NCBI RefSeq assembly: GCF_001269425.1
Contig: NZ_CP011787.1
Span: 496,001-560,000 of the forward strand
Length of the DNA stretch: 64,000 bases
DNA from: Candidatus Palibaumannia cicadellinicola
GTDB taxonomy: Bacteria > Pseudomonadota > Gammaproteobacteria > Enterobacterales > Enterobacteriaceae
Direction of reading: 5' to 3'
The notes under the pieces are model-generated. The model was not told the DNA's origin. It searched no databases and saw nothing but the letters and a program-made list of their open reading frames with translations. Both the position numbers and the translations under genes were made by a program. Shown piece after piece: positions 9,572 to 21,711 of this stretch (its first letter is position 1; each line of letters begins with the position of its first letter).

Positions 9572-9696
9572 TTTAATTATAAAAATAATTAGATCAATTA
9601 TACTAATAAAAATTTTTAATTAATGTTTCAAAATAACTTTTTTTTTATAAGTTAGTCTGTTTTGTAATAAAATTCATATGATTAAATAATAAAAAT

Positions 9697-12600
9697 ATGA
9701 CTCAACCACGTTTTATTCACTTACGTATACATAGCGACTATTCCATTATTGATGGATTAATAAAAGTTAGTACTTTAGTGGAAACAGCAGCATCTATGAA
9801 TATGCCAGCATTAGCTTTAACAGATTGTACTAATTTTTTTGGTATCATTAAATTTTATAAATCAGCATATAGTGTAGGAATTAAGCCAATTATAGGTGCT
9901 GATTTGTTGATAAAAAGTAATACACTAGGTGATGAACTCACTGAATTAACAATTCTAACTACTAATAACTTAGGCTATCATAATTTAATAATGCTTATCT
10001 CCAAAGCATATAAGAGAGGCTATGGTACAGATGGCCCTTTTATAGATCGAGATTGGCTTATAAAATATAATGAAGGTTTAATTATTATTTCTGGAGCACG
10101 TAAAGGTGATCTTGAACAAACCTTAATGCGTGGTCAAAAAATTAAATTTAAACAGTGCTTAGCTTTCTACCAGCGCTATTTTAAAGATAGATATTATCTA
10201 GGACTTATTAGGACTGGTAGACCAGAGGAAGAACAATATATTAAATCTTCTGTAGAACTATCTAATTACTATGGATTACCGGTAGTAGCAAATAATGACG
10301 TACGTTTTATTCATAATGATGATTATCATGCACATGCCATTAAAGTTGCTATCCATGAAGGCTCTGATTTATTTTCTTCTAAAAGAAAAAATAACTATAG
10401 TTCACAACAGTATCTTCGAAGCGAACAGGATATGTGCGAATTATTTGCAGATATTCCAGAATCATTAGCTAATAGCGTAGAAATAGCTCGTAAATGTAAT
10501 GTAACTATTAGACTTGATGAATATTTTTTACCAACATTTCCTATTAGTAGCAATATTTCTATTGAGGATTATTTAATTAAATCTGCAACAAAAGGGTTAG
10601 AAGATAGACTAAATTTTAGTTTTCCAGATGCTATGCAGCGCAGCAATAAGAAATTATATTATAATGAACGTTTAAATAAAGAGCTAAAAGTAATTAACAA
10701 AATGGGATTTGCAGGCTATTTTCTTATAGTTATGGAATTTATCAAATGGTCTAAAGACAATAATATACCTGTAGGACCAGGCAGAGGATCAGGATCTGGT
10801 TCTCTAGTAGCCTATGCACTTAATATAACTGATATTGATCCGCTAGTTTTTGATCTCATATTTGAGAGATTTCTAAATCCTGAACGTGTTTCTATGCCAG
10901 ACTTTGATATTGATTTTTGTATGGAAAAAAGAGATATGGTCATTGACCATGTAGCACAAACTTACGGTCGTGATGCTGTATCACAGATTATTACTTTTGG
11001 TACTATGGCTGCAAAGGCTGTAATACGTGATGTTGGTAGGGTATTAGGTTACCCTTATCCATTTATTAATAGTTTAGCTAAACTAGTACCTAATGATATT
11101 GGAATTAAGCTAGAACAAGCTTTAATACTAGAACCTGAGCTACAGAAGCTATATATACTTAATGAAGATGTAAAGGTATTAATAGATATTGCGAAAAAAC
11201 TAGAAGGTATGACTCGTAATGTAGGTAAACATGCAGGTGGAGTAGTAATTTCGCCAACTAAAATTACTGATTTTTCTCCGTTATACTGTGACGAACAAGG
11301 TAATTATCCAGTTACTCAATTCGATAAGAATGATGTAGAAAATGCTGGTTTAGTGAAATTTGATTTTCTAGGATTACGTACTCTAACTATCATAAACAGA
11401 ACTTTAAAAATAATAAATACTAGGTACGTGCTTAATAATATCAATCCTATTAATATTCAAACTATTCCATTAGATGATAAAAAAAGCTTCAAGATGTTGC
11501 AAAGTGCAAATACTACGGCCGTATTTCAACTAGAATCAAAAGGAATGAAAGAACTTATTAAACGCCTACAACCCGACTGTTTCGAAGATATTATAGCATT
11601 AGTAGCATTGTTTCGTCCTGGCCCGCTGAAGTCTGGTATGGTAGATAATTTTATAAATCGGAAACACGGGCGTGAAGCTATTTGTTATCCAGATATAAAT
11701 TGGCAACACAAATCTTTAAAGCCGGTATTAGAACCTACCTATGGCATTATTCTTTATCAGGAACAAGTTATGCAGATAGCTAGAATACTAGCAGGGTATA
11801 CACTTGGTGAAGCTGACATACTACGACGCGCTATGGGAAAAAAAAATTATGCAGTAATGGTTAAGCAGAGAGCAAAATTTAAGGCAGGCGCAGAGCTTTT
11901 AGGTATTAACGGTGAGTTATCTATGAAAATATTTAATTTATTAGAAAAGTTCGCAGGATACGGTTTTAATAAATCTCACTCTGCTGCTTATGCTCTAGTT
12001 TCCTACCAAACTATGTGGCTAAAAGTACACTATCCAGCAGAATTTATGGCTGCTGCTATGACTGCAGATATAGATAATCATGAAAAAATTATTATTATTA
12101 TAAATGAATGCTTACGTATGGGTATTGTAGTATTACCACCTGATATTAATAAAGGTCAGTATCATTTTCATGTTAATGAAAATAGAGAAATAATTTATGG
12201 GATGGGTGCAATAAAATGTTTAGGTAAAGCACAAATTTCTTCAATTATTGAAGAACGTAATAAAAATGGAAAATTTGTTGATTTATTTAATTTATGCAAA
12301 CGTATAGATATAAAAAAACTAAACCGACGTATGCTAGAAAAGCTGATATTGTCTGGCGCTTGCGATAAACTAGGACCGCATCGTGCTGCAATTATGAAAT
12401 TATTAGATCTAGCATTAAAAACAGCTGATCAATCTGCTAACTCAGATAGCAGAGGTCAGATAGATATCTTTGGGGTAAATAATATAAAAAATCAAGTATT
12501 TTTTGATCAATATTTAGGTCCAAATTTTAGACCTTGGTCGGAAACAGTTATGCTTAATGGTGAGCGGGAAACTTTAGGAATATATTTAACAGGTAATCCT

Positions 12601-13188
12601 ATTACACAATATTTAAATGAAATTAAATATTATACTGGCGGAGTTAGTTTAAAAGACATTCATTGTCTAGAACGTGGTAAACAGGTAACAGTAGTTGGTT
12701 TGATTTTATCGTTGAAGATAAAAGTAACTAAGCAAGGTAATAAGATTTGCATATGTACTATAAATTATCTAAATGAACATTTAGATGTTATTATTTTTAC
12801 CCCAATACTACAAAAATACAAAAATTTTTTACAAAAAGATACTATTGTGCTAGTAGCTGGTGAAGTTAGCGTTGATAACGTGACAGGAAGCTGTCAGTTA
12901 ATTGCTATAAACATTATGGATATTAACACAGCACGTAAAAAATTTTCTTGTGGACTTGCTATATCGCTAACTAAACAACAAATTAATAAAGACTTTTTGA
13001 AAAATATTAGTTTAACTATTAAACCACATTTATCAGGAATCATTCCTGTGCATATTTATTCTAAAATAGAAAATGTACGTATACGTATGCGTTTTGGTAC
13101 CAATTGGCAGGTTATGCCTACTGACGATTTACTAAATGATTTACGTCTTTTGGTAGGTCATGAACAAGTTCAACTAGAATTTGACTAA
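9697..13188 (+). CDS. dnaE: DNA polymerase III alpha subunit
   Basis: Replicative polymerase. The 1163 residues match E. coli (1160). The PHP domain starts at [14 protein letters not shown] (residues 8-21). The polymerase core carries [14 protein letters not shown] and the catalytic aspartates in [14 protein letters not shown] near residue 400. The finger region has [16 protein letters not shown] near 755. A clamp-binding pentapeptide QIDIF replaces the E. coli QADMF near residue 920, and an OB-fold follows. The chain ends VQLEFD, as in E. coli. lpxA, lpxB and rnhB, which precede it in E. coli, are missing from the 125-base gap before it. accA follows by 28 bases. Confidence 0.98.
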   Translation: MTQPRFIHLRIHSDYSIIDGLIKVSTLVETAASMNMPALALTDCTNFFGIIKFYKSAYSVGIKPIIGADLLIKSNTLGDELTELTILTTNNLGYHNLIMLISKAYKRGYGTDGPFIDRDWLIKYNEGLIIISGARKGDLEQTLMRGQKIKFKQCLAFYQRYFKDRYYLGLIRTGRPEEEQYIKSSVELSNYYGLPVVANNDVRFIHNDDYHAHAIKVAIHEGSDLFSSKRKNNYSSQQYLRSEQDMCELFADIPESLANSVEIARKCNVTIRLDEYFLPTFPISSNISIEDYLIKSATKGLEDRLNFSFPDAMQRSNKKLYYNERLNKELKVINKMGFAGYFLIVMEFIKWSKDNNIPVGPGRGSGSGSLVAYALNITDIDPLVFDLIFERFLNPERVSMPDFDIDFCMEKRDMVIDHVAQTYGRDAVSQIITFGTMAAKAVIRDVGRVLGYPYPFINSLAKLVPNDIGIKLEQALILEPELQKLYILNEDVKVLIDIAKKLEGMTRNVGKHAGGVVISPTKITDFSPLYCDEQGNYPVTQFDKNDVENAGLVKFDFLGLRTLTIINRTLKIINTRYVLNNINPINIQTIPLDDKKSFKMLQSANTTAVFQLESKGMKELIKRLQPDCFEDIIALVALFRPGPLKSGMVDNFINRKHGREAICYPDINWQHKSLKPVLEPTYGIILYQEQVMQIARILAGYTLGEADILRRAMGKKNYAVMVKQRAKFKAGAELLGINGELSMKIFNLLEKFAGYGFNKSHSAAYALVSYQTMWLKVHYPAEFMAAAMTADIDNHEKIIIIINECLRMGIVVLPPDINKGQYHFHVNENREIIYGMGAIKCLGKAQISSIIEERNKNGKFVDLFNLCKRIDIKKLNRRMLEKLILSGACDKLGPHRAAIMKLLDLALKTADQSANSDSRGQIDIFGVNNIKNQVFFDQYLGPNFRPWSETVMLNGERETLGIYLTGNPITQYLNEIKYYTGGVSLKDIHCLERGKQVTVVGLILSLKIKVTKQGNKICICTINYLNEHLDVIIFTPILQKYKNFLQKDTIVLVAGEVSVDNVTGSCQLIAINIMDINTARKKFSCGLAISLTKQQINKDFLKNISLTIKPHLSGIIPVHIYSKIENVRIRMRFGTNWQVMPTDDLLNDLRLLVGHEQVQLEFD

Positions 13189-13216
13189 TCTAATATAGAC
13201 ATACTATTATATATTT

Positions 13217-14176
13217 ATGAGTATACCTTTTCTTGATTTTGAACAACCTATTGCTAATTTAGAAGCTAAAATTGAATCGCTAATATCAATAAGTCGTAAA
13301 CAAAAAACATCTGATGTAAAACTCAATGAAGAAATACAGCGCTTAAGTGAGAAAAAAATAGAATTAACTAAAAAAATTTTTTCCAACTTGAGTGCATGGC
13401 AAATTACTCAATTAGCACGGCATCCGCGTAGACCATATCTGCTAGATTACATAAAGTATATTTTTTCTGACTTTGACGAATTAGCGGGAGATCGTACATA
13501 TGCTAATGATAAAGCTATCGTCGGCGGATTAGCACGTATAGATAATCGCCCAGTGATGATTATTGGTCACCAGAAAGGAAGAGAAATTAAAGATAAGATA
13601 CTACGTAATTTTGGTATGCCAGCACCTGAAGGTTATCGTAAAGCATTACGACTAATGAAGATAGCTGATAGATTTAGTATACCACTACTTACCTTTATCG
13701 ATACTCCTGGCGCATATCCTGGTATAGGTGCGGAAGAGCGGGGGCAGTCAGAAGCAATTGCTACAAATCTACGAGAAATGTCAGGTCTAAGAGTTCCAGT
13801 AATAAGTACCGTAATAGGTGAAGGGGGATCTGGTGGTGCATTAGCCATTGGTGTAGGCGATAAGATAAATATGCTTCAGTACAGTACTTATTCAGTGATA
13901 TCACCAGAAGGTTGTGCGTCTATTTTATGGAAAAACGTTGATAAAGCGCCAATAGCTGCTGAAGCTATGAGAATAAGTTCTTGGCGCCTAAAAGAACTTA
14001 AACTAATAGATAGCATTATACCTGAACCTATAGGTGGTGCTCATAGTGATGTTCCAGCTATTGCCGAATCATTAAAAAAACAAATTATTTTTGATTTAAT
14101 TGAATTAGATGAGCTTAATGAAGAAGAGTTACTTACACGACGTTATGCCCGTATTATGACATATGGTTATTGTTAA
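13217..14176 (+). CDS. accA: Acetyl-CoA carboxylase carboxyltransferase subunit alpha
   Basis: With AccD it moves the carboxyl group from biotin-carrier protein to acetyl-CoA, giving malonyl-CoA for fatty acid synthesis. It is 319 residues, the same as E. coli. The N-terminal helical part ([17 protein letters not shown]) is followed by the crotonase-fold core with GRDI-type substitutes, [24 protein letters not shown] near residue 160 and [15 protein letters not shown] near 205, both oxyanion-hole regions. It is probably in an operon with dnaE, as in E. coli. The 1-kb non-coding stretch that follows marks a junction between ancestral blocks. Confidence 0.97.
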   Translation: MSIPFLDFEQPIANLEAKIESLISISRKQKTSDVKLNEEIQRLSEKKIELTKKIFSNLSAWQITQLARHPRRPYLLDYIKYIFSDFDELAGDRTYANDKAIVGGLARIDNRPVMIIGHQKGREIKDKILRNFGMPAPEGYRKALRLMKIADRFSIPLLTFIDTPGAYPGIGAEERGQSEAIATNLREMSGLRVPVISTVIGEGGSGGALAIGVGDKINMLQYSTYSVISPEGCASILWKNVDKAPIAAEAMRISSWRLKELKLIDSIIPEPIGGAHSDVPAIAESLKKQIIFDLIELDELNEEELLTRRYARIMTYGYC

Positions 14177-15190
14177 TTAATTACAACACAAACGCTCAAT
14201 TTAATTTATTTAGTAGATATTTGTGTAGGGTATACTACGTGTAAATTAATAATAAATATCTATCATTGATATTAAAATAAATATTTAAAAGTACGAATAA
14301 TGTGCCTGTAATAGCTACTTGTAGCTACTAGCTATACAAACTACCAGAATAATATATTATTGCAACTACTAATGCTTTTTATGGATTGTGTTTATTTTCA
14401 AGCTTACTAGAAGTAAGTAATACTAAATTAGTTAATATTATTGAAAGAATTAATATTAATATTTTTCAGAATTAAAGAAAATATACTGTTATCACTATTA
14501 AATTCTATTATAGAGAAATTTCTTTTGTACTGGATAACAAGCTAGCTTACTTAATATTATACATAATATTTGTTATTTATTATATTAAAAAATAAATTAT
14601 GAGTACTAATCAGTAACTGATTTTACAATACTTATTAGCTATCGACGTATCTATTATATAGTTTTAGTAAACACTAATATACTTATTCACCTAATCAATA
14701 TTAACTAGATATAATAAATATAATGCTTTAAGTCACACGCAAACTTACTAGGTTATGTATTATCTAGCTAGTAGCAGCATACTAATAAATATATTAGGTT
14801 TTTTAACACTTACTGATTGTACGATATCGGTAATATCTTTTCCTTTAATCTTTATATCACTAGCTTGCAGTGTTAAAAAAATAGTTATTAAAGCAACATT
14901 TTATATAAATTAATATTTATATTTTATAATATATATTTTCCAAAGTTTGGGGTGGTTCATAACCATAACCAGTCACTCAAATAGTTACTCCCTGTAAATA
15001 ATAAAAAAACAACATAAATACTATAATTTTTTTTTGAAAACACTATTAAAGCATATTATTTACAGTAATATACAGTACTAAAATCAGTAGTCATAAATTA
15101 TATTAATAATATAGTTTTCAATAAACATCTATATTTTTAATATTTAATATATAAAAATGTAATTTTTATTATTAGCTGATATGATCTGCC
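14177..15190. other. About 1 kb with no recognisable gene, between accA and mutH
   Basis: This stretch is rich in stop codons in all frames and contains no tRNA-like fold that I can find. It joins two segments that are far apart in E. coli (4 and 64 minutes), so it probably holds remains of deleted genes. The only stretch that reads at all like protein is on the minus strand, 14900 down to 14760 (47 codons, including IKGKDITDIVQSVS), but open stretches of this length are expected by chance at this base composition. Confidence 0.6.
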
Positions 15191-15880
15191 ATGATTAACT
15201 TTTCTACTATGTCTATTTCCCAGCCAGCTAATGAAAGAGAATTATTATTAAGAGCTCAATCGTTAGCTGGATTTTCACTTGGAGAACTAGCTGGACATGC
15301 AAATAAAATAATACCTAATAACCTAAATAGATCTAAAGGCTGGATAGGTAAATTAATAGAAATGTATCTGGGTGCTAGCGCAGGTAATAAGCCAGAGCCA
15401 GACTTTACAGCTATTGGTGTTGAGTTAAAAACTATTCCTATTGATAATTATGGACGTCCGTTACAAACTACTTTTGTATGCGTAGCACAGCTTACAGGTA
15501 ATAGTGGTATTACATGGGAAGCAAGCTATGTACGCTATAAGTTAACTAGAGTTTTGTGGATTCCAGTAGAAGGACAGCGTGAAATACCTTTATCCCAAAG
15601 GCGTATTGGTAATCCTATATTATGGAGCCCAGATGCAACAGAATTACTACAATTAAAGTCCGATTGGGAGGAACTTATGGACCTAATTGTATTAGGTAAG
15701 GTAACTAGTATTACTGCAAGCTATGGCGAAGTACTGCAACTAAGACCCAAAGCTGCTAATAATCTAGCTGTAACAACGGCTATTGATGATTTAGGTAAAA
15801 TAATTAATACTATACCGCTAGGCTTTTACCTAAAAAAAACATTCACAAGTAAGTTACTATCGAGTAATTTTTTTATTTAA
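15191..15880 (+). CDS. mutH: DNA mismatch repair endonuclease MutH
   Basis: Nicks the unmethylated strand at hemimethylated GATC sites when activated by MutS and MutL. The 229 residues match E. coli. The PD-(D/E)XK-like active site reads [10 protein letters not shown] with the catalytic Asp, Glu and Lys in place near residues 75-84, and [23 protein letters not shown] precedes it. The C-terminal regulatory helix end ([15 protein letters not shown]) is present. MutL is encoded at 61668-63443. From memory of the K-12 map, E. coli mutH is divergent from rppH; here both point the same way, which suggests a local inversion. Confidence 0.96.
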   Translation: MINFSTMSISQPANERELLLRAQSLAGFSLGELAGHANKIIPNNLNRSKGWIGKLIEMYLGASAGNKPEPDFTAIGVELKTIPIDNYGRPLQTTFVCVAQLTGNSGITWEASYVRYKLTRVLWIPVEGQREIPLSQRRIGNPILWSPDATELLQLKSDWEELMDLIVLGKVTSITASYGEVLQLRPKAANNLAVTTAIDDLGKIINTIPLGFYLKKTFTSKLLSSNFFI

Positions 15881-15964
15881 ATTAAAATTAATATTTTTAC
15901 TATTAAATAGTATGAATAAATCATATTAATATATAGATAGTTGTTATGTCATTGAGGTAGTTAG

Positions 15965-16450
15965 GTGATCGATAAAGATGGCTACCGCCCTAATGTTGGT
16001 ATTGTAATATGTAATAGCAACGGAAAAGTATTTTGGGCAAGGAGATATAAAAGACAATCTTGGCAATTTCCCCAGGGAGGCCTTAATCAGGGGGAGACAG
16101 CTGAGCAAGCAATGTATCGTGAACTATTCGAAGAAGTAGGATTAATTAGTAACCATGTTCGTATTTTAACATCAACACGTAATTGGTTACGATATAAGCT
16201 TCCCAAACCACTTATACGCTGTAACACTAAGCCGATATGTATCGGTCAGAAGCAAAAATGGTTTTTGTTAAAACTAGTATGTCAGGATACAGAGATAAAT
16301 ATTAAGCGTGGGGATAAACAAGAATTTGATAAATGGCGCTGGGTTAGTTGTTGGTATCCAGTTAGTAAAGTTGTTTTCTTTAAGCGAGATGTATACCGTA
16401 TAGTTATGAAAGAATTCAATAATATTATTATATTATCGAATAGATATTAA
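15965..16450 (+). CDS. rppH: RNA pyrophosphohydrolase RppH (Nudix)
   Basis: Removes pyrophosphate from the 5' end of transcripts, which starts RNase E-dependent mRNA decay. The Nudix box [22 protein letters not shown] is complete near residues 37-58, and flanking family sequence ([54 protein letters not shown]) is strongly conserved. The start is GTG at 15965 with GAGG at 15954-15957; E. coli also uses GTG. At 161 residues it lacks the variable basic C-terminal tail of the 176-residue E. coli enzyme. ptsP, which lies between rppH and lgt in E. coli, is absent. Confidence 0.96.
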   Translation: MIDKDGYRPNVGIVICNSNGKVFWARRYKRQSWQFPQGGLNQGETAEQAMYRELFEEVGLISNHVRILTSTRNWLRYKLPKPLIRCNTKPICIGQKQKWFLLKLVCQDTEINIKRGDKQEFDKWRWVSCWYPVSKVVFFKRDVYRIVMKEFNNIIILSNRY

Positions 16451-16561
16451 CCAATTCTATCATAGCCACCAACATTATGCTTATATAATATATATAAGTT
16501 ATCATATATTTATAAAACGTAATTTACTAATATAGTATTAGATTAATGGTGGTTGTAGTCA

Positions 16562-17428
16562 ATGATATCAAAATATTTAAATTTTCCTCAATTAGACCCA
16601 GTTATTTTTTCCTTAGGTCCATTCTCTCTGCATTGGTATGGTATTATGTATATAATTGGTTTTTTATTTGCTATGTTTATGGCAATGCGCTCCATCAAAA
16701 AACCAGGTAGCTATTTGATAAAAACTGAAGTAGAAAACTTGTTATACCTATGCTTTTTAGGGTTATTTATCGGCGGTAGAATAGGTTACGTATTGTTTTA
16801 CAATTTAGAAATGTGGCTGGATAATCCTATATATTTATTTAAAGTATGGGATGGTGGCATGTCATTTCATGGTGGTCTAATTGGCGTTATTACTGTAATT
16901 TTCTTGTTTACACACAGTACTAAACGTAATTTTTTTCAAGTGTCTGATTTTATAGCACCACTAGTACCATTCGGACTAGGTGTTGGCCGTTTAGGTAATT
17001 TTATTAATGGCGAGTTATGGGGAAGAGTAACAACAGATACTAGATGGGCAATGTTATTTCCAGGATCTATAGATGCAGATAAAAATCTATTAATACATAA
17101 TATTAATAATCCACAATTGCAGTTAATTTTTGATAAATATGGGATGTTACCTCGTCATCCGTCACAGCTATATGAAATGATACTTGAAGGTATAGTATTA
17201 TTTATAATACTTCATTGGTTTAGCTATAAGCCACGTCCAATAGGTAGTATATCTGGTTTATTTTTAATTTGTTATGGTATATTACGTATAATAGTAGAAT
17301 TTTTTCGCCAGCCTGATGCTCAATTAGGATTATTATATAATATAATTAGTATGGGACAAATTCTTTCAATACCAATGATTTTTGCAGGAATAATTATTTT
17401 TTTATGGTCCTATTATCGCCTGACTTAG
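16562..17428 (+). CDS. lgt: Prolipoprotein diacylglyceryl transferase
   Basis: First lipoprotein-maturation enzyme: transfers diacylglyceryl from phosphatidylglycerol to the lipobox cysteine in the inner membrane. The 288-residue polytopic protein has the Lgt signature [14 protein letters not shown] near residue 142, [11 protein letters not shown] near 24, and MSFHGGLIG near 100 with the essential His. lspA (38200) encodes the second step, and BamE in this window is a likely substrate. It starts with ATG at 16562 and runs 22 bases ahead of thyA, as in the E. coli lgt-thyA operon. Confidence 0.97.
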   Translation: MISKYLNFPQLDPVIFSLGPFSLHWYGIMYIIGFLFAMFMAMRSIKKPGSYLIKTEVENLLYLCFLGLFIGGRIGYVLFYNLEMWLDNPIYLFKVWDGGMSFHGGLIGVITVIFLFTHSTKRNFFQVSDFIAPLVPFGLGVGRLGNFINGELWGRVTTDTRWAMLFPGSIDADKNLLIHNINNPQLQLIFDKYGMLPRHPSQLYEMILEGIVLFIILHWFSYKPRPIGSISGLFLICYGILRIIVEFFRQPDAQLGLLYNIISMGQILSIPMIFAGIIIFLWSYYRLT

Positions 17429-17450
17429 TTAGTATTTATGTTTAATAATT

Positions 17451-18245
17451 ATGAAACAGTATCTAGATTTAATGCGCCTAGTTCGCACAAATGGACAATT
17501 TAAAGAAGATCGTACTAATACTGGTACATTATCTATTTTTGGTTATCAAATGCGCTTTAATCTTAACAATGGTTTTCCTTTAATTACTACTAAAAAATGC
17601 CATATAAGTTCAATAATACATGAATTATTATGGTTTATTAATGGAGATACTAATGTTAGTTATCTTAGAAAAAATAAAGTAACTATTTGGGACGAATGGA
17701 CAAATGATAACGGTGATCTTGGTCCTATTTATGGACGTCAGTGGCGTGCATGGGGTACAGCAGATGGACAATACATTGATCAATTAAGTAAGGTAATCAA
17801 TCAATTAAAATATAATCCAAATTCTCGTCGTATTGTTGTTTCTGCTTGGAATGTTGGAGAAATAGATAAAATGGCTTTAGCACCATGCCATGTTTTGTTT
17901 CAATTTTATGTTGCTAATGGTGTGTTATCATGTCAGCTTTATCAACGTTCCTGCGATATTTTTCTCGGTCTACCATTTAATATATCTAGTTATGCATTAC
18001 TAATACATATGTTAGCGCAACAGTGCGATTTACAGCTTGGAGAGTTTATATGGACAGGGGGAGATATTCATTTGTACTGCAATCATCTTAATCAAACAGA
18101 TCTACAACTAACACGTAATCCTAGATTATTACCGAAGTTAGTAATTAATAGACGCCCATCTTCACTATTTCAATATCAGTTTACGGATTTCGATTTAATT
18201 GGATATGATCCATATCCTGCTATTAAAGCACCAGTAGCAATATAA
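17451..18245 (+). CDS. thyA: Thymidylate synthase
   Basis: Methylates dUMP to dTMP using methylene-tetrahydrofolate and releases dihydrofolate, which FolA (44367) reduces. It is 264 residues, identical in length to E. coli. The catalytic Cys lies in [12 protein letters not shown] near residue 146. [16 protein letters not shown], the dUMP-binding [17 protein letters not shown] and the C-terminal KAPVAI are all intact. Downstream ygdB/ppd genes of E. coli are missing, so recC follows directly. Confidence 0.98.
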   Translation: MKQYLDLMRLVRTNGQFKEDRTNTGTLSIFGYQMRFNLNNGFPLITTKKCHISSIIHELLWFINGDTNVSYLRKNKVTIWDEWTNDNGDLGPIYGRQWRAWGTADGQYIDQLSKVINQLKYNPNSRRIVVSAWNVGEIDKMALAPCHVLFQFYVANGVLSCQLYQRSCDIFLGLPFNISSYALLIHMLAQQCDLQLGEFIWTGGDIHLYCNHLNQTDLQLTRNPRLLPKLVINRRPSSLFQYQFTDFDLIGYDPYPAIKAPVAI

Positions 18246-18284
18246 CGAATCAGTATACTGGATATAAATTAAATATTGATTTTT

Positions 18285-21200
18285 ATGTTAACTATTTATC
18301 ATTCTAATAAACTAGACCTATTAAAGAATATTGCTGTTAGATTAATTTCTCAATGTAAGCTACCTGATCCATTACAGCAAGAATTAATATTAGTAAATAG
18401 CTATTGTATGGCACAGTGGATACAGATGGAATTAGCTTGTTCTTTCGATATTGCAGCTAATATTAATTTTTATTTACCTGCCAATTTTATCTGGAAAATT
18501 TATAACTGCTTGTTACCAGATTTTAATATAGAGAAACTATTATCTAAGTCAGCAATGACTTGGAGAATTATGAAAATAATGCAGCGTTTGTACAATACAT
18601 CTGATTTTAATCTCATTAGAGAGTCTATAAAAGAGGATATAGATAAGCGTAAACAGTTTCATTTTGCTATAAGTGTAGCAGATTTATTTGACCAATATTT
18701 GATTTTTCGCCCAGACTGGTTAGAAATATGGCTGCATGGTAAGCAACTGGTTAATTTAGGTGATCATCAACGCTGGCAAGCTAAGTTATGGCAAGCTTTA
18801 ATAGAAGATATATTTTCTACAAAAACAAAATTTTTACATTTTGATAATTTATATCAAAGTTTACTTAAAACTATTCAAAATAGTGACGCACGACGACGTC
18901 TTATAGGATTACCAGAAAGAATATTTATTTTTGGTCTTCCTTCGCTACCACCGCTATATATGAAAATAATAAATTTATTAGGTAACTATATAGACATACA
19001 TTTAATGTTTATTAATCCATATCGTAACGATAGGATAAAAATAGACAGTAATACATGCCTTAAATTAAACAACCAAATAGAACCTAATATAGGTAATCCT
19101 CTATTAAAATCTTGGGGAAAATTAGGTAGAGATACTATATCTATTTTTTCTAAGCTAAAAAACGTGCATAATGTAGAAGATTTTTTAGAATTCTCCTCTG
19201 GAGAGGAATGCCTACTTAGTGTAGTACAAAGAGATATATTAGAAGACTATAGTCTTCTAAATAATAAAAAAAGATTGCTACAGCCAAAAGATAGATCTAT
19301 TAGTATACATGTTTGCCATAGCCCCCAACGTGAAATAGAAGTATTGCACGATAATCTACTTTATATGATAGCAGAAAATAAAGATATTTCCCCGCGAGAA
19401 GTAATTGTTATGGTTGCTGATATTGATATTTATGCTCCTGCTATTAATGCTGTTTTCGGCAATGCAACAGAAGAACGTTATTTACCTTTTTCTATCTATG
19501 ATTACAGAGTGAAAAATTTTCATCCTGTATTAAAAGTATTTCTAAGTTTACTTAAATTACCATTTAGCAGATGTACCTCTGAAGAAATTTTAGCTCTACT
19601 AGATATTCCTGCTCTAGCAGCTCGTTTCTCTATGAGTAAAAAAAATATTAATTTACTTGGTCAATGGATAGCAGAATCTGGTATTCGTTGGGGGCTAGAT
19701 GACGATATGTTAAGCGATTTAATGTTCCCAGCAGCTACTGGTCAGCAGCATACTTGGCAGTTTGGTTTACATCGTATGCTATTAGGCTATGCAATGGATA
19801 AAAATAGTGGAACGTGGCAAGACATTTTACCTTATAATGAATCCAGCGGATTAATTGCTGAATTGATAGGTAAGTTAGCCGAACTATTAGTAGTATTACG
19901 CCGTTGGCGTAATTACTTGATTCAATCTCGTCCGCTTAATCAATGGCTAACCAGCGCAAGCGATATAATTAATGATTTTTTTATCTCTACCATTGATATA
20001 GAGACAGAAGCAGCTTTGACATTAGTAGTAAATCATTGGCAGCAGATGCTGCAGTTTAGTTTAGAATCAAATTATGACGAACCAGTATCTATTATTTTGT
20101 TGCATGATGAATTAACTATGCGTCTAGCTCAAGAGGGGATAAGTAAAAGTTTTTTTTTAGGAAAAATTAACTTTTGTACTATGATGCCAATGCGTTCTAT
20201 TCCTTTCAAAATAGTTTGCCTATTAGGCATGAACGATGGTGTATATCCGCATACTACAATATTTCCGGTTAGTTTTGATTTAATAGCGCAGCATCCGCGA
20301 CTAGGCGATAGTAATAGGCGTGATGAAGACAGATATATATTTCTTGAAGCACTGTTATCAGCTAAATATTACTTTTATATCAGTTTTATTGGCACAAAAA
20401 TCCAAGATAATAGTTCTTGTTATCCATCTGTACTAGTTAGTGAACTGACTAATTATATTACACAAAGCTTTTATCTTTCTGGAGACGAACAACTGAAAGA
20501 ACAAACTATAGTTAGAAATATACGTAATTACTTATGGCAATTGCATAGTCGTATGCCTTTTGCACCAGAAAATTTTATTACTGATAGCGAAAATCAGAGT
20601 TACTCTAAGGAATGGTTTTTAGCTGCTAAAGCAGCTGCTAACGTAGCTAATGCTAATAATCACTACCAAAAGCCGCAATATGCTTTTATTAGTTCACTAT
20701 CTAGTATGCAAGAAGAGATAATAGTATTAGATGATTTAAAAAATTTTTACAAACATACAGTACGAACTTTTTTTCAGAAAAGGCTAGCTATTTGGTTAGA
20801 TCAAGAGCAGCAATATATTATTCCTGACACTGAACCTTTTCAGATCACAGATCTTAATAATTTTAATATTAAAGAAAAAATATTAAATACACTGATTGAG
20901 AAAAACAATATAGAAATTATATACCAACAAGTACGTACTGCAGGTATGCTGTCTTATGGTGCTTTTGGCAAAATATACTGGAAAAAAGAATGTAATAGCA
21001 TGATGAAGCTAGCAGCTAATATCAGATTATTTATCTTACCTAAATTTTTTAGCCAGGAAGTAAAATTAACTATTGGTAAAACTGACCTGATAGGATGGCT
21101 ACCAAGAGTACAAAATAATGGTCTGCTTCGCTGGCGTCCAAGTGCAATTTATATTAATGATGGTTTACAACTATGGATAGAGCATCTTGCTTATTGCGCG

Positions 21201-21611
21201 ATTGGTGGACATGGTGATAGCCGATTGTTTGGTACAAATGGTTATTGGCATTTCTCAGTACTGTCAGAAGAAGAAGCAAAAAATTATTTACTTACGTTAG
21301 TTAACGGTTATTGGCAAGGAATGTCAGAGCCCTTGTTGTTGCTGAATCGTTCAGGTGGAGCGTGGTTAAATCACTGTTTTAACAGAAATACTAATAATAT
21401 AGATTGGAATAAACAGATTCAACAAGAAGCTAAGGATAAAATGATCCAGTCTTGGAAAGGAGATAAATTTTTTTATGGGGAAAAAAGAGATCCTTATTTG
21501 CAACTACTAATACGTAAATTAAATAAAGAGCATATAACGGCAATTATTCAGGCTGCAGAGTCTTATTTTATGCCAATATTAAAGCATAATAATATAGCAT
21601 CCTATTTTTGA
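18285..21611 (+). CDS. recC: RecBCD exonuclease V subunit gamma (RecC)
   Basis: RecC splits the duplex and scans for Chi in the RecBCD helicase-nuclease that processes double-strand ends for recombination. The frame opens at a TTG at 18276, but homology (MLTIYHSNKLDLL with MLRVYHSNRLDVL) starts at the ATG at 18285, giving 1108 residues against 1122 in E. coli. Conserved stretches include MAQWIQMELA near 40, HVCHSPQREIEVLHDNLL near 345, LLGMNDGVYPH near 645 and the nuclease-like C-terminal region. Full-length retention of all three rec subunits is notable for a reduced genome. ptrA, between recC and recB in E. coli, is gone. Confidence 0.95.
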   Translation: MLTIYHSNKLDLLKNIAVRLISQCKLPDPLQQELILVNSYCMAQWIQMELACSFDIAANINFYLPANFIWKIYNCLLPDFNIEKLLSKSAMTWRIMKIMQRLYNTSDFNLIRESIKEDIDKRKQFHFAISVADLFDQYLIFRPDWLEIWLHGKQLVNLGDHQRWQAKLWQALIEDIFSTKTKFLHFDNLYQSLLKTIQNSDARRRLIGLPERIFIFGLPSLPPLYMKIINLLGNYIDIHLMFINPYRNDRIKIDSNTCLKLNNQIEPNIGNPLLKSWGKLGRDTISIFSKLKNVHNVEDFLEFSSGEECLLSVVQRDILEDYSLLNNKKRLLQPKDRSISIHVCHSPQREIEVLHDNLLYMIAENKDISPREVIVMVADIDIYAPAINAVFGNATEERYLPFSIYDYRVKNFHPVLKVFLSLLKLPFSRCTSEEILALLDIPALAARFSMSKKNINLLGQWIAESGIRWGLDDDMLSDLMFPAATGQQHTWQFGLHRMLLGYAMDKNSGTWQDILPYNESSGLIAELIGKLAELLVVLRRWRNYLIQSRPLNQWLTSASDIINDFFISTIDIETEAALTLVVNHWQQMLQFSLESNYDEPVSIILLHDELTMRLAQEGISKSFFLGKINFCTMMPMRSIPFKIVCLLGMNDGVYPHTTIFPVSFDLIAQHPRLGDSNRRDEDRYIFLEALLSAKYYFYISFIGTKIQDNSSCYPSVLVSELTNYITQSFYLSGDEQLKEQTIVRNIRNYLWQLHSRMPFAPENFITDSENQSYSKEWFLAAKAAANVANANNHYQKPQYAFISSLSSMQEEIIVLDDLKNFYKHTVRTFFQKRLAIWLDQEQQYIIPDTEPFQITDLNNFNIKEKILNTLIEKNNIEIIYQQVRTAGMLSYGAFGKIYWKKECNSMMKLAANIRLFILPKFFSQEVKLTIGKTDLIGWLPRVQNNGLLRWRPSAIYINDGLQLWIEHLAYCAIGGHGDSRLFGTNGYWHFSVLSEEEAKNYLLTLVNGYWQGMSEPLLLLNRSGGAWLNHCFNRNTNNIDWNKQIQQEAKDKMIQSWKGDKFFYGEKRDPYLQLLIRKLNKEHITAIIQAAESYFMPILKHNNIASYF

Positions 21612-21644
21612 CATGTAGGTAGGGTATTTTGACTAATAAAACCT

Positions 21645-21684
21645 ATATATATATATTATAACTAATATATATATATTATAACTA
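21645..21684. repeat. Tandem duplication of a 20-bp AT-rich unit between recC and recB
   Basis: Two identical 20-bp units at 21645-21664 and 21665-21684, each made of an (AT)n run ending in TATAACTA, lie side by side in the 100-base recC-recB spacer. This looks like replication-slippage duplication. It includes TATAAC-like hexamers but no clear promoter. Confidence 0.7.
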
Positions 21685-21711
21685 AACCGTACTAACAGGA
21701 ACATAAATGAT

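Noticed and set aside
14760-14900. Possible secretin-like peptide on the minus strand
   Set aside because: Forty-seven open codons are expected by chance at this base composition and the resemblance covers only about 14 residues; kept only as a low-interest note.
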